Positions 34,221-46,559 of a stretch of 64,000 nucleotides of DNA are shown in pieces. The stretch comes from Asterella californica. Taxonomy: Eukaryota > Streptophyta > Marchantiopsida > Marchantiales > Aytoniaceae. Numbering within the stretch: the stretch's first letter is position 1; every line of letters begins with the position of its first letter. Below the pieces are notes generated by a model. The model worked only from the letters and a program-made list of their open reading frames with translations. It was not told where the DNA came from and did not search any database. The stretch covers positions 5,332,001-5,396,000 of the forward strand of contig JAYKYS010000012.1 of the NCBI GenBank assembly GCA_036924285.1, written 5' to 3'. Made by a program: the position numbers and the translations under genes.

Positions 34221-34429
34221 CATGTCATCTTCCCAACGTCGATGGTACCGTTGATCCAAGCTTAGAAGTTGTACGGGCGGGCTTGAGGTGTATGTTATGT
34301 GAGTCTGCTGGTGGAGCAACCCGTATGTTGGTGTGTGATGGTTGTTCTAGAGGTTGGCACATGTCATGTTTGACTCCACCTCTCAGTGTCGTTCCTACTG
34401 GACGATGGGTTTGTCCTCGATGTATATAG
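34109..34429 (+). pseudogene. PHD finger at the Pol C-terminus
   Basis: After the integrase tail ('VWKDHVRNCAPCHLPNVDG') an intact C4HC3 PHD finger spans 34289-34423: C-X2-C, C-X2-C, H-X2-C and C-X2-C, visible as 'CMLC', 'LVCDGCSRGWHMSC' and 'WVCPRC'. Then TAG. All eight zinc ligands are present. PHD fingers commonly read the histone H3 tail, and in this position the domain may direct integration in the way the chromodomain does in chromoviruses; that role is inference. The frame is open from 34109 to 34429. Confidence 0.9.
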
Positions 34430-34590
34430 CGAGATAGTCGATTAGATCTTTGCGTGGTATGGATTGCAGATAGGCGACTAACGATGCGGCGATGTGGCAC
34501 CCGGTCTCCTGATCCTTGCACCCATGAAGGTGTATATCACGTAGTTGGGATATGGAGCTATTTGGAGTTAGAGGGACCTAACCGCCAGTT

Positions 34591-34601
34591 AGGGGGGCGA
34601 T
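34591..34601 (+). other. Polypurine tract
   Basis: AGGGGGGCGAT immediately precedes TGTGATACA, where the long 3' LTR copy starts. It would prime plus-strand synthesis and fixes the LTR start at 34602. Confidence 0.65.
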
Positions 34602-35004
34602 TGTGATACATTTGTGTGTGTGTATGACATCGTCCATGTGTTATGTGTATGTGTAGTGTACCTCTGACAGCGATGTATGTTGTGTAGCGATGTGTATGCG
34701 CACGACAGCTGTCACGTCAGTTTGGGCACCTTGGCTAAGTTGACCGAGTGCGAAGTGATGAATCTCGGTAAGACCGTTAGTGCCGTTAGGACGAGTTGGT
34801 GGGAGAGCCCACTAGGGATATACTTCACATGTAGGGCTTGGAGGCCTTAGTTCTTCAAGTTGAGCCTTCAAGCTTCAGGCTATGGTGGATAGTCTAGTTG
34901 AGTGTAACCTGGATTCTCTTCGTGCATAAAGTGGGTTTGGCTTGACCGTTTGTGAGTAATCTTTGTTGCAGTGTTGGAGATGGTAATTTCTCTGGTCAGA
35001 TTAT
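34602..35004 (+). repeat. 3' LTR, full-length copy (403 bp)
   Basis: It starts right after the polypurine tract. Positions 34710-35003 match the 5' LTR and 34602-34709 match 35005-35108. The internal decamer GACAGCTGTC (34704-34713) is a perfect palindrome at exactly the point where both outer ends of the integrated element are cut. Confidence 0.8.
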
Positions 35005-35108
35005 TGTTGTACATTTGTGTGTGTATGACATCGCCCATGTGTTATGTGTATGTGAAGTGTATCTCTGACATCGATGTATGTTGTGTAGCGATGAGTATGC
35101 GCACGACA
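35005..35108 (+). repeat. Second, partial LTR (first ~104 bp) ending the element
   Basis: TGTTGTACATTTGTGTGTG onward repeats 34602-34707, then stops at GACA followed by TCTC. With the left LTR starting at internal position ~109, it completes a permuted LTR-LTR junction. Confidence 0.8.
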
Positions 35109-35123
35109 TCTCTGACATCATAT

Positions 35124-35319
35124 GACACTTGATGCTTATGACTTCTGATCTTCATCCTGCTTTCTTCTTCACAAAGAGACCATTTTACTCAGTTTCACTC
35201 AAGCTTTCTAAGCCCTCTCTCACACCTTCTGACATTTGATGCTTATGGCTTCTTATCTTCATCCTGTTTTCTTCCTCACAAAGAGACGATTTTACACAAT
35301 TTCACTCAAGCTTTCTAAG
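35124..35319 (+). repeat. Direct duplication of ~89 bp
   Basis: Units 35124-35212 and 35231-35319 share 'gacacttgatgcttatg', 'cttcatcctg' and 'tttcactcaagctttctaag', with about 10% differences. They lie immediately outside the retrotransposon. Confidence 0.8.
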
Positions 35320-35755
35320 AAGAGACCCATGACAACGACTTTCAAACATCACATGGGTCTTATCAACTTAGATCTTGCCACAAGTCTTTTCGTTTTTCAG
35401 CTAGGTTGCAGCAGTTTCACACATGCGTGACGCGTTTCAGTCTGTGACGCGATGAATATGCATGCAAGATTAACTTCTGGGAACTTTTGCTCACTTGCTG
35501 TTATCAAAGAAATATATGAAAGTTAAACTAAAATCATATACCAAGTGGATGAAAATAATCAAATAATTTAGAGATGTTTATTGTATAAAATATTGAAATA
35601 CGAGAAAACCTGAATATAAACCATAAATAGAATGCTGTGCTACTAAAAATATAAATTAGAAAATCTATAGTTATTTATACATTAATTTACTCTGAATTTA
35701 ATTTATCATTTAATTCTTTCGGTAAAAAAATTAAAAATTAAATTAAAATTCTTGG

Positions 35756-35793
35756 TATTTACCTCCTCCACTGAAAAATGGAGGAGGTGAATA
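35756..35793. repeat. Hairpin of the ATTCACC...GGTGAAT type
   Basis: TATTTACCTCCTCCA pairs with TGGAGGAGGTGAATA across an 8-nt loop, with one G:T-type mismatch. Confidence 0.65.
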
Positions 35794-38700
35794 AACAAGT
35801 GCTCTGAATAACAAACGCATGAGAAAACCCATCAAGTAGAACAAAAGAAAAAGAATAAACTAAACTTACAATGGAATTGAGAGGCTATACATTAACAATA
35901 GAATACAGTTTTCACAATCCACGTATAACTACGTTAACGCATAGCAAAGAACCTGAAAAGCCAAGCTCGCAGCACTTTCTTATCTTTGAATGTGTTTCTT
36001 CTTGACCACTTGTGAACCTCTTCATGGACTACCGTATTTCACCTGTCGCCTGTGAGTGTGCAAGATCTTCTGACATGACTGGGTGAAGAAGTTTCTCAAG
36101 TTGGTCTAAACAGGCCAACTGGCTGCTGCATGCAATACCTTCTATATAACAAGAGTGTGTGCTGAACTTTAATTACTAGACCTACGATAATGAGAATGCA
36201 CAATTCCCAATCTTTTTCTCAAACCGTTGGTTACCTGTATTTGGGTTCTGGGTGACTCTTAGTAAGCTTATATCTTGCAGCTGGGATCTATTTTGACCCA
36301 AGTCTAGTTTGAGACAGAGCTCTGAAGTCTTGGGAGATAACTCTTTGAACACGTACGAGTCAAGAGGCATTTTACTATTTTACTATTTTTTAAAATAAAT
36401 TTAAAAATTCAATTAAAAATTATTCACTATTTTACATAAATATTTTATTTTTATTATTTTAAAATATTTTAATTTAGTTGTGTTAATTTATTATTATTTT
36501 GCAAAATAATTTAAAATAGTTTATTTTCAATTAAATATGTTTATAACAAAACCCCTGAGTCTGAAGTACTTACTTCGTGGAACTTTCTCTTAGGGTAGAA
36601 TCTCGCAATGTAGTAAAGTGCAATTTTTCCTAATATAACACGCTTTAAAATGCATCTAATTTCACACAAGTTTGTCTGAAACTGAAAAATGAGCAACAAG
36701 ACAAGCTTTAAGGCAACTATGGGTGATCCAGAATACAAAGCTTCTTAGACTAGCAGTTTGTATAGGAGTACTCGGGTTTAAATAAGTTTGCACTGTTTCC
36801 ATAGGTTTAGACTTTAAACTTTGTCCTTGACTAGTGAGGAGTAAAGGCCACCACAAGATGATCAAGACATGTTGAAGCATATTTGCCGTAGTTCTGCATC
36901 AAGATTTGTAGTATTACTTCATCCAAAAATCACTCGAGACTAGTTAATTAATTCTCTTTTTGGCTCCAGGATTCCTTGTTGCACAATACCTCGACATTCT
37001 ACGCCATCTACGAATCTATAAGTTGAAAAAAACTTAGAGAAAAGATCATAAAGAATGTTAAAATGGCAGATAGACGGACAAATTGCCCTTCCTGCATTAC
37101 TTTTCACGTCCTTGATAGGCTCTACAAAAGGTATCACGTCCTTGAGGAAGGGCATAAGCATTATGCACGTCCTAAGACGGGTTTACTAGCACGTTACTTT
37201 GTCACACAACTTCATGGAAGTTAATGCTACCATTTACACAAGTTAACACGTCTGAATCGAACTTAATTGCATAATATCTAATATTCTAAATTCTAAAAGT
37301 TAATAGAGTTAAATGCCACCATTCCCATGTACAGGAATATTTCAAAGTTAATTCTACGGAAGTAGTCATTTGAACTTTAAGAGTTTCAGTAGTTTCGGAT
37401 TTTTTTATTTAGTTCTATCCGTTGACAACTGCTTTACATCATCTGAGTTCTTCTTGGAAAAGCTACGGTTATTGGAGCTGTCTGAACTTCACTGTGAAGG
37501 AGAGTAGTTTTCTAAGAGAGAATGGCGAGATTTCGACAAGAGTGGATGGTGGGGAAAAGTGAGGATGGGGGTGGAAGTGAAACAGCATCTGTCTTTGATA
37601 GTACACTACCGTGGTACTGCCAGTTATGATGTGGGGAAAATCCGTTTTGCAAAAGAAGAGACGAAAGGCAGTTACTTCTACCAGCAATCCTTTGGATAAA
37701 CCCCGATATTCTATCATTCTACCTGATCGCACTGTATGTGCGCAGTGGACTTTCTCTTTCTCGAAAGTTAGAAAGCATGTGGAAGACATGCTTCCTATGT
37801 TTTCGAGTAGAGAAGCTCAGCATGGGGAAGACAATACTGTAATGCATATAAACATCTCTATATAGCTAGGAGGAGTACTGTTTCTGAACTATATTTTCAA
37901 ACCATCGAGACATAGTTACTCTGCGTTCCTTGCGCGTTTGGGATTCGCGTCCATTGACTTCGTACACCCGACTGTAACGAGCTGCGGGTCTATCTCGAGC
38001 TACACTTCTGAACAGTCTCAAATGCTTTTGCCTTTTCGAGTGGATTGATTGATGTCCACCATTCTTCAGTCTCTTTTCCAACTACTCATGCACGTCCCTC
38101 TTAAATGCGCGTCGGTTGGATATTGCTCAACGAGACAATCTTATGGTCGTTAGCATTTTGACTCCACGAGTCAAATATTTCGTGTCAGGAAATCTTACCG
38201 TAAAGTATAGAATGAGTAAACGTTCTCCCTTTCTGTGTTTGACTTAGATTTGTGGGTGTATCTACCTTTCTCCTGTTCAGCTTACCAGGTGATTCGGAGG
38301 TATATATATATCTATATATCTTCTGGTCGTCTGACGATGTCAACCATAACAAAGCCAGAGAAATGACGATCACCACTAAATGTAGTAGCTGAATATGTGA
38401 AAGTGGAGAGCAGACAGATGTAGAAAGCGTTACTTGTTCGCCTCGTTCGAGTCTCTAGACGAGCACACCATCGAATGTAGTTCACCAAGGATGTTGTTTT
38501 ATGTGTGTACAATGCCATACTAGATTATATGTCAAGAGAGGTTCGGATACACATTGATCTTGTTATATTTTGCTTGAAAGCACGGAGCCAGAATTTATTC
38601 AACACTTAAAAGTGCAGTAACATCAGGGAGAAGAGGCAGATCGCGTACCCAATCGTCGTTTCCAAGCGACAGTCCGTCTGGAGTGACGCGCAGGTTGTCT

Positions 38701-39393
38701 ATGGCCAACAGTGTGATCACTAAAAGTAACGTGCAGGAATGGAACTCAATGAATCTAGTAATCTATTGACCAGGTGTAGGAGTGACAGTGAAAGGACTGG
38801 AGCAGTCCCCGAAGGATGTCGTAGCCGCTTCCAACCCTCTTCCCAGAGACGGATGCTGCTTGACCTGTACTCCAACGAGAAGATCATGGAGCCGAGAACT
38901 GGTGGCTAAACATTTATTGACGTCGTTACTGTTGTATCACGCTCGAAAATTCCTGAAGAATAGCAATCTCTTTGCTTCGGCTTTTGGTCCGCACCTTACA
39001 GTTTTTCCTTGCCATCTTTGGATGAGAGAGGTATACCTGTTTAATCTTTCCTTTTCTTTTCTACACGCTCAGTGTAGTTTTATGAAGCTTTAAGAACTTT
39101 CAAGAGATACTCCCACGACAACTTTCTATTTTCTATGAACCCAATTGAATTCATTCTAGCACACAGATACCAGCACTAGATTTTCATCATCACAAAAATA
39201 TTCCAATCGATCAGGCTCATCAGTTACAAACTGCTGCAAATCTGAAGTCACAGACAGATCTGTCAACTGCACTTTTCTTGATAGTGCTCCTGCTACTTGA
39301 ACTAAGGAAGAGTTTTACCTCTCAAAGGGCCGTAGCCAAGTAAATAAGTTGCTTGTAATAGGGCCACTCAAACTTAGCTTTTACTGAACTCCC

Positions 39394-39601
39394 TGAACTC
39401 CCATAGAACCTTTTATAGGTTTCTACCGTAAACGTTTTACAAGTTTCTACCATCACTAGACGTATGCAGTGTATGCCAGTAAACGAGATCTCTGGAACTC
39501 CCATAACTCCCGTTAAACTTTTTACAGGATTTTACCGTAAAAGTTTTACAAGTTTTTACAGCCGTTGGACGTATGTAGTGTATGCTCGTAAACGAGATCT
39601 C
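39394..39601 (+). repeat. Tandem duplication of ~100-109 bp
   Basis: Both units contain 'gaactcccata', 'ctaccgtaa(a)(c/a)gttttacaagttt', 'agacgtatg(c/t)agtgtatg' and 'gtaaacgagatctc'. Confidence 0.75.
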
Positions 39602-41232
39602 TTGAACACCGTTGGAAAAGAAATAGAATCGGATGATTACAGACTTTATGCAATCCCTGACAAAACTAGCATTTTGGATTTATGTCTTCTCATCTATCCT
39701 AAATTTAATTATATCACATATCCTGTAAATTCAGTTATGGTGAAAGGTCTGAGTGGCACTAATACATTGATCAAGAGTTGGAACGGTTTTGGTCATTGCA
39801 GCTAGTCGAGCAAAGATATGCCTTCCTTTCTGAAGACACGAGATTCCAGTTGACTGAATTTCCATTTCGACTTTCCATTACGGTTTGTAGGTGAAACCAA
39901 CAATGTCATCTGTACATGTGAAGTGACGGTGATGTTATCACAAGTTAGATTCTTCAGCAAATAAACGAAAGAACGAATATTACAAACTTGAATCACTATT
40001 AAAATTTTTTTTCCACACTCAGAGAACAAAAGATTAATGTACTGTCATGCAGTATCATTTTATCATCTTTATCATCCAAAGGTCTCTCATTCGATGTAGT
40101 GTTCACTAAACACTTAACGAGCCAATTAGATGCCCCTATGGTATTTGCATTAAGCAATATAATGTAATAAAGCACTGTCGAATGGAGGTGATTCTGGGAT
40201 CTTCCCTTAGATTCTTCACATATTGTTAAAAAGGGTTTCCCTTTTCGGTTCTTAGTCGGTTTTATTCCCTCTTGAGTTCAGGTTCTTCGCGTTAGTGGGA
40301 GTTCGAAAACTCTGCCAGAATAACTACTTTTAGTGACTTTGTACTAAGTGTTAAATTATTATCGAAAATCTTAGCATTTCTTCTAATAGAATCCCTTTCA
40401 CTTATATCAGATTCACATTCAAACAAATCATCTAATTAAATTGTACATTTAATATATAATTTATGAATGATAAAATGTGAGCTTCGAAACTCATGTTATC
40501 GTCATTCAAAGTACTGATTGAAGCGTTTGAAGTGAATGCATCGTAGAAGGTTTTAAATTAATCAGAAATTCTGAATGTAATCTACTTCAGTTACACCTTG
40601 ATTAAGTTAATACATGTCAATAATCAGTGTTCACTTGCGACAAGGATGCTATTTTTCTACAAACAGATGAGATTTTCCTCGGATCGTAGAGTGAGAGTAA
40701 CACTCCAACCTGACCTTACTGTTGCCTTACATGATATCTCTCCTCTCAAAGTAATAGATGCATCAGTGAATCCACGAACACAAAAGCCCAAAACTACCAC
40801 TTAGGTTCGGGAAAAACGTTCTATTTTCTCGCAGTAGATCGGATGAAGGCGTGTTTTATTTTATTTGTATAGACTTGAGTCCGGCAACTTGTGACTTAAA
40901 CCTTGAGACAGCAAGACCAGAGAGAACAAGGGCCGTAAGACAGCAGCTGGAGGCCCTACATAGAGGGGAAAATAACACACAAAGTCGAATCCACTACCTC
41001 ACCTTCCGAAAGAGAAGGTTAAACCACTATATAATCGCACCTTGTTGACCTAAAAGCATCCGGTACATCAGATTCATAACCCTGCTCTCCCTGTCATGCA
41101 TCTGCTCGAGAAAACCTCACTCGTGAAAAGATGGCAAAAGGAACTCTGACAACAGAATACAAAGAAAGTTCAATAGCACTCTTCTTCTTCAGTATGCATG
41201 CTTCTTCTCCTTATCATGATATTCACCGCAAT

Positions 41233-41990
41233 CACTAGCTGCTTATTCACCCCATGTACACTTAGAAGTGTACATGAGGTGTATTTAAGAGCTAATCCTT
41301 TTCGTAGTTAGGGTTAGGTGTCTGAAAAAAGATTATTTTTATTCGTCAAGAAGACTATTACTTATAGTAGGATAGGTTATGGTTTAACTTGCCGAGCTTA
41401 TGGGTTTTTTTTGTTCCACAGTCCATGTGTTTTGTTCAGCTCAGCTCATTTATATATAGTAACTTAAATTTAGAAGTACAAATTTAGACTTTTATATTTA
41501 ACTCTACAGACGATCTATATGTGGTTTCAGCAATCAGAACGTCTATAACCACCCAAATATGGAATAGCAAAGCCATAGCGTGTGCATTAGGTTTACGACC
41601 GCCGTCCTGTTTTAATTCACGTCCGTGCGGAAGCGTTGAAATACGATTACCACTGCCTTCCACTCGCTTTAATTTCACACCCGTGCCCAACTTTAATCAT
41701 CAGTGTACAAGCAATCACTAGTTGCTTATTCACCTTATTGTATGACTTTTTTGCATTATCACCTTTTCCAAGTTCGGAAGAGGTGATAAATTTATGCTCT
41801 AACCCTCCTTGCGGGAAGGGTTAGAGCATAGATTAAAAGTCATACATTGATTTTTTATTGCCCGCAGATTCTCCTTTATGGCAGAAGGAGAACTGTTCTG
41901 CTTGCTCTACTTATAAATTTTTTCTTGGAAAAGATCGAAGTGTGTTTTGTACAGATCAGTTATCTATATTTAAATATATTAATTTTAGTC
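41233..41990 (+). repeat. Hairpin-bearing dispersed repeat, copies 2 and 3
   Basis: Copy 2 starts at 'caatcactagctgcttattc'. It has a hairpin at 41253-41276 with the same arms as copy 1, then the 250-bp body shared with 958-1220. Copy 3 restarts at 41712 with the same 'caatcactag.tgcttattc'. Its fold is multi-branched: outer stem 41740-41750/41835-41845 (GTATGACTTTT), inner hairpins 41758-41787 (ATCACCT..) and 41793-41830 (TATGCTCTAACCCT/AGGGTTAGAGCATA). Confidence 0.65.
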
Positions 41991-42199
41991 ACTTCTACAA
42001 ATAGCAATAGTCAACTCGAACATGTACGGTATTCCTGTTTCTTTATAAACCAGTACTGTATTGTATTCCAGTTTTTTTATGTAAAGTCAATGTAGTAAGT
42101 TCAATTGATCATTCTATTTTTTCACGTAATTTTCTCAAGTCCAACAGCTTCTACATTCACTTCATTAAATCAATTGTTGTCGTTTTCCCTCACTTGACC

Positions 42200-42330
42200 A
42201 AAAGTACGCTTTGGATGCATATTCACCCTCTTCCGAGTTTGGAAGAAAGAGAATATGCATTTTTCCACTGAAAGGGTTAGCTAATAAATTAAACTCACAC
42301 TTAATGAATGCATTAAATGATTATAGTTTC
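42200..42330 (+). repeat. Hairpin-bearing dispersed repeat, partial copy
   Basis: ATGCATATTC (42215-42224) pairs with 42251-42260, and CTTCC/GGAAG pair inside. 'agggttagctaataaatta' follows, as in copy 1. Confidence 0.55.
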
Positions 42331-44930
42331 CCAGACTTGTACCTTCTGAAACGCGGCAGTTAACTCAGCAATTCTGGTTTATCTCCTGCTCTCCTTTTGT
42401 TTTCAGACATGAGTTAACAATTAATATTTATAAAAATTTTGATTATTATTTTTTACTTCATAAATAGATTTTTTTATATTTAATAATTTCTCCGATAACA
42501 GTAAGCGAGCAAAAGTTCACAGAAGTCAATCGAGCATGCTATTCAGTAAGGATGGGTCAAAATAAAACTCAAGGTGGACTTGTGCAGTTCAAGTGGGCTT
42601 TCTTCGTATAATTCTAAACAAAGAGAGTGCTCAGTCCATGAAGAACCTTCACACTAGACTTGACTTTCCACAACGATGACTCAAAGAAGAGAAAACGGGT
42701 TTTATTATATTATACAATGGATAATATATGCTAAAAGGGTTATTTCAAACCCTCCTCTTTCATGAGAAGGATGATTTATCTTGCTTTGAGAGTATTAGCT
42801 TATCTTTAGAAGTAATGAACTAAGCTCAAGAAATTGATTTCACCAAGATATCAACTTTTATTTGCTTCATTGTATAGCATATAGCACTTTAATTCTATTT
42901 CTTCTGTTTCTGTTGTCATCTCATTAAGATGTAAAAAGATTCACTTGAACAATGTCTTGCACACAAAGACTGTTATGAACTTTGAATCGGTCCTTCAGCA
43001 CAAATTATTTCTCCATAAGTAAACCAAGTGGGTGGGTTATAGTTCAGTTGTTCTTACTCTCCATCACCCCTAATTTTTGTTTCCTTAACATCGTCCTTAT
43101 TGCCCACCACATAAAAGATCAGCCACAACCGTTATACCGTCGTTTATCAATACCTCCATTCAGTACATCAGTAGCTCGATGATTAGATCACTCTAATCCA
43201 AATGAGAGCCGTGAGTGCAGCACATGTAGTTAATGATATAGAGATAACTTTGTAGAAATCCGAAGCAAACATCAAACCTATAGCAAAGAAGCCAAAAAAA
43301 GCCAATATGAGGACTTCCTCCTTTCCCCAAATGATCTTCAGATATGAGTTGGGGTTACTCTCCTGACTCCAAGGGTCTCAAGATTATCCAAATCTGACCT
43401 TCAACAGTCTAGATATCTCCAACTTTCGGTCATAGATGACCGAACCTCCAAAACTTCTCCCATGCGACCTGATCGTCTGTTTGGAGTTCACCTCGTGAAG
43501 TATGACAATAAATTTGATCACAGGAAACAAACAAATCGATGTAAATCGATCGTTTGTGACTCAACTTCTCTCGTCAGCCCCCAAAACAACAATCCAATCC
43601 ACGTACGATCTCCTCTTATGCGTAGATGAAGACTCCTTGATCGCATTGACATTTAGAACGAAGAGCTTGATCATGAAAAACAAAGCAATCTCATGCTGGA
43701 AGTGAGCTAAAACCTGATGAACGTGGATGGAAACTGATGAAAACATTGCCTTGGGAGCAAATCTCCTTCACATATCTCAGATCACTCAATGAAACTTCGT
43801 ATCGGTTCGAACGGTCCAACATCCTTTCGTTGATAACTAAAGCACTACAATCCTCCTTCCTTATGTCTCAGTTTCTCTAGAACACACAACACAAATTGTC
43901 TCTTCAAGAACTATCTTATCATGTGCGTTGCATGCACATATTTGAACGAAAAGACACCTTGCGCACATCTTTCAAATTAAATAGATGTTTTAATACGTCC
44001 ATAGATAGGTCATAAGTACAAGTTGCCCTCTCAAGCTAACCCTTTATCGTAAGTGAGTTTTGCTTGGATTACAAGTAAGTAGCCCTCTTGCACCTTTAAT
44101 ATATATATATATATAGAGCGCTAGGAATCACAAATATCCACTTAGCGTTTGACAAGCTACCATACTTATTTTTCTCATCTTTCGAACGTCATAACTTTCT
44201 CATTAAGCATCCAGATGAAACAATAAAGTGCCCACGAGAAGTTTATAACAAGCTCTACCACTTGGAGCTATCAAAGTAGAGACCCGAAGTATATCAAAGG
44301 TCGTTATGTCACTCCATGATCGTCTTTGGAGCGATAATATGAAATCATGAAATTTGACTTTCAAGTAGAAGCCGATCCACAACAGGACAGTGTAATTATA
44401 AAAGTTAAGTCTATGTTAACAAAAACTCGTGAGATTAGTGATTATAACACGATTGTGACTATAACGAGTATGATTACAAGAGGTTCTGCTTTAAATTACC
44501 AAATATTTGTCTTTTCCTCTCAACTCTCTTACGTATCATTGTAGTCAGTAATCAGAAACTTCAGTAGGAGCATCACATCTACGATACATATCTTTGAGTT
44601 ATATAATGATTTCAAGGTTAAGCAAAATATTCCTAATCGTCAGAGAGGAAGAAACGTCTAGCTTTGTTGAACCACGGTTCGCTAAGGGTCATTTTTTGAG
44701 ACCATAGTATAATTTCTTCATTATCATTTTTAATCTCTAAATTTAGAATTATTACTTGAGATAGTAGATCTCTCTATTGCAAAAACTCACGGACACGTAC
44801 GAAGAACAAGTAAGAAACGTCCATCCTGCCTTTCTGATCTCCGAAGAAATCTCAAAAACGTTCTGAGATGCCTGGCAAAGTTGTAATCCTCTCCCCACGG
44901 ATCAAGAATATTTAAAAAAGATTCCAACTT
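42331..44930. other. Spacer with diverged repeat
   Basis: No supported gene. 43143-43490 is similar to 47690-48020 (annotated). A small AT microsatellite lies at about 44099-44115. Confidence 0.4.
43143..43490 (+). repeat. Diverged ~340-bp direct repeat, left copy
   Basis: Collinear with 47690-48020: 'tagctcgatgatta.atcact', 'gtgagtgca(g/t)cac', 'gtagaaa', 'aacctccaaaac(t/c)tc'. About 65% identity by eye. It could be terminal repeats of an old element or two copies of a dispersed repeat. Confidence 0.5.
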
Positions 44931-44934
44931 TGAG

Positions 44935-45105
44935 AATAATAAGATGAGAATGCGATATAATCTTTAGTAGAGCCACACGACATATAAAAATTAGGATTCA
45001 AGACGTTCCTAAACACCATAATTGTAGAAACGGTTTAGGTGCTTCTACGACTTATCGCTTTAGCGACTAGATTAATATAGTTCAAAACATGCTCTTGATA
45101 ATCTT
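44935..45105 (-). repeat. Copia 3' LTR (left copy)
   Basis: Diverged copy of 50950-51115. Outer boundaries are approximate. Confidence 0.55.
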
Positions 45106-46150
45106 ACACTCTTCCTGAAGGACATCACTCTTTAACCCAGAGCAATTCTCTAAACTTCTCAAACTTAGGAGCACCAAGGGATTTAATGCATATATCAGGT
45201 AGAAGTCTCAACCATACTACATCAACTTCTCCGCTATGGATCTTTTCTCTTATAAAGTGAAAATGGACTTCAATATGCTTCGAACGTCTATATTGGATTT
45301 CTCAGAGGTCGTCCACTTGACGTGCAGCATGTAAGCCAACGGCATGTTGCATGTAGAATGTCTTCATGATGGAGATGAAGGAAATAATCTAACTCTTAAT
45401 CATTTAGTAGATTATTATTTAGAAAAAAAAAGACTCTCGATCGTCGAGAGTTAAGCTAATTCTCAATCACCAAGAGTAAATTATTTTTAAAATAAAAAAT
45501 GAACTCTCGGTCGTCGAGAGTAGACTTAACGAGAAAAGAAAAATCTTGATCATCGAGAGTTAATCTTAAAATAATAGCTCCACATGTCATACTATCTCAC
45601 TATAGACAGACTCTTGATCTCGAGAGACTTTTGAGAATCATCATTTCTTGATGAGGACAAGCCTTGCATTTCATTTACTGACAAGCTGCATCCAAGCTAT
45701 CGATTATTGAGAGTTCAGCATAAACATCTTCGTGTGAAATTCTTTCAACTTACAAACAAAATATCAGAATCTCGATCGTTCAATCTACATCGAACTAAAC
45801 TTCTTGATCTCGTGGTAGGAAATCTCGATAAGCTCTTTGTACTCTTGATATAGAGAGTTCATCGAGAGACTATCCAACTTCCAATTTTTCAGACTTTTTT
45901 CTCGAGAGTTTTACATGTTGCAGGTTGCATGCAGCGTTTACATGCCGAGTTCCATCCCCGGGTTTCTTGTAAGCTGAATAGTCCCATGTTATCACAATGT
46001 ATAGTAGTACACTCTTGAGGATAGAATACCTCTTAGTCAGACAGTCTCTTCTGTTGCATTCTTTGGACCTTTATGTTCAGAGTCACACAGTCTACTGCTT
46101 CTTTGCTCACTCTTGATAGCATCACTTCCAAGAGAAAAACATATCTTGAC
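45100..46150 (-). pseudogene. Copia RNase H C-terminal remnants
   Basis: The minus strand near 45290-45150 reads 'VHFHFIREKIHSGEVDVVWL' and 'KSLGAPKFEKFRELLW', the typical end of Copia Pol. A CDN-type block ('VCDNMGLFSLQETRGWN') lies near 46010-45950. Between them lies the palindrome cluster at 45434-45910, probably an insertion. No continuous frame exists. Confidence 0.6.
45434..45910. repeat. Cluster of CTCTCGAT-type near-palindromes
   Basis: CTCTCGATCGTCGAGAG at 45434-45450, CTCTCGGTCGTCGAGAG at 45504-45520 and CTTGATCATCGAGAG at 45545-45559. Weaker forms lie near 45610, 45700, 45845 and 45865. The same motif recurs at 62572-62588 and 62706-62722. Confidence 0.75.
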
Positions 46151-46559
46151 AAATGTTAGCAAAATCTCTTGGTAATTGTAAGACGTGGCTCTAGAGTGAA
46201 CTCAAACTCGAATGGTGGGCTGCACTCATGATTATCTTTTGGGTTAGAGTGATTTGACCGTTGGACTAACAGTGTATTGAGCAAAGACATTGATGTGATG
46301 ATATTGCGGTTGCGGATGTTAATAACGTATTTTGGAGTTTGGCAACGAGATGCGTTTGTTAGCAAAGAGACTTTTAGCTTACTTTCAGTTATGCTTCAGC
46401 GGTTCTTGTCTTAGGTTTGAGTTCAAAGATTGGTTTAAGGATTCGAGGTGTAGTTTATAGACGACTTAGGTCTATTTTTCAGTTTTGTGTTTCATAGAGA
46501 AACAACAAAAGTGTGCATAAAGTGAGGTTTAGCATATCTGAATGACTCGTTCTCACGGT

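Larger units (their letters stand above)
25127..35108 (+). mobile_element. Ty3/gypsy LTR retrotransposon carrying a DNA methyltransferase and a PHD finger
   Basis: A ~10-kb element with gag zinc knuckles, aspartic protease, C5 cytosine methyltransferase, RT, RNase H, integrase and a C-terminal PHD finger, all in plus orientation and in gypsy order (integrase after RT). The termini TGTC...GACA are flanked by TCTC on both sides (25123-25126 and 35109-35112). It is decayed, with in-frame stops and frameshifts throughout gag, pol and the methyltransferase. LTR copies are about 90% identical by eye, so the insertion is not recent. Retrotransposons with methyltransferases have been described in charophyte algae and dinoflagellates. 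This copy appears to belong to the charophyte-like gypsy type, here in what looks like a land plant. Confidence 0.9.
35320..41220. other. AT-rich spacer, no supported gene
   Basis: Frames do not exceed 113 codons and none resembles a known family. It contains a hairpin (35756-35793), a tandem duplication (39394-39601) and very AT-rich DNA at 36370-36540. Confidence 0.5.

Noticed and set aside
37469..37865. Overlapping 106- and 84-codon frames on opposite strands
   Set aside because: They overlap antisense, lack motifs and have no splice or promoter context.
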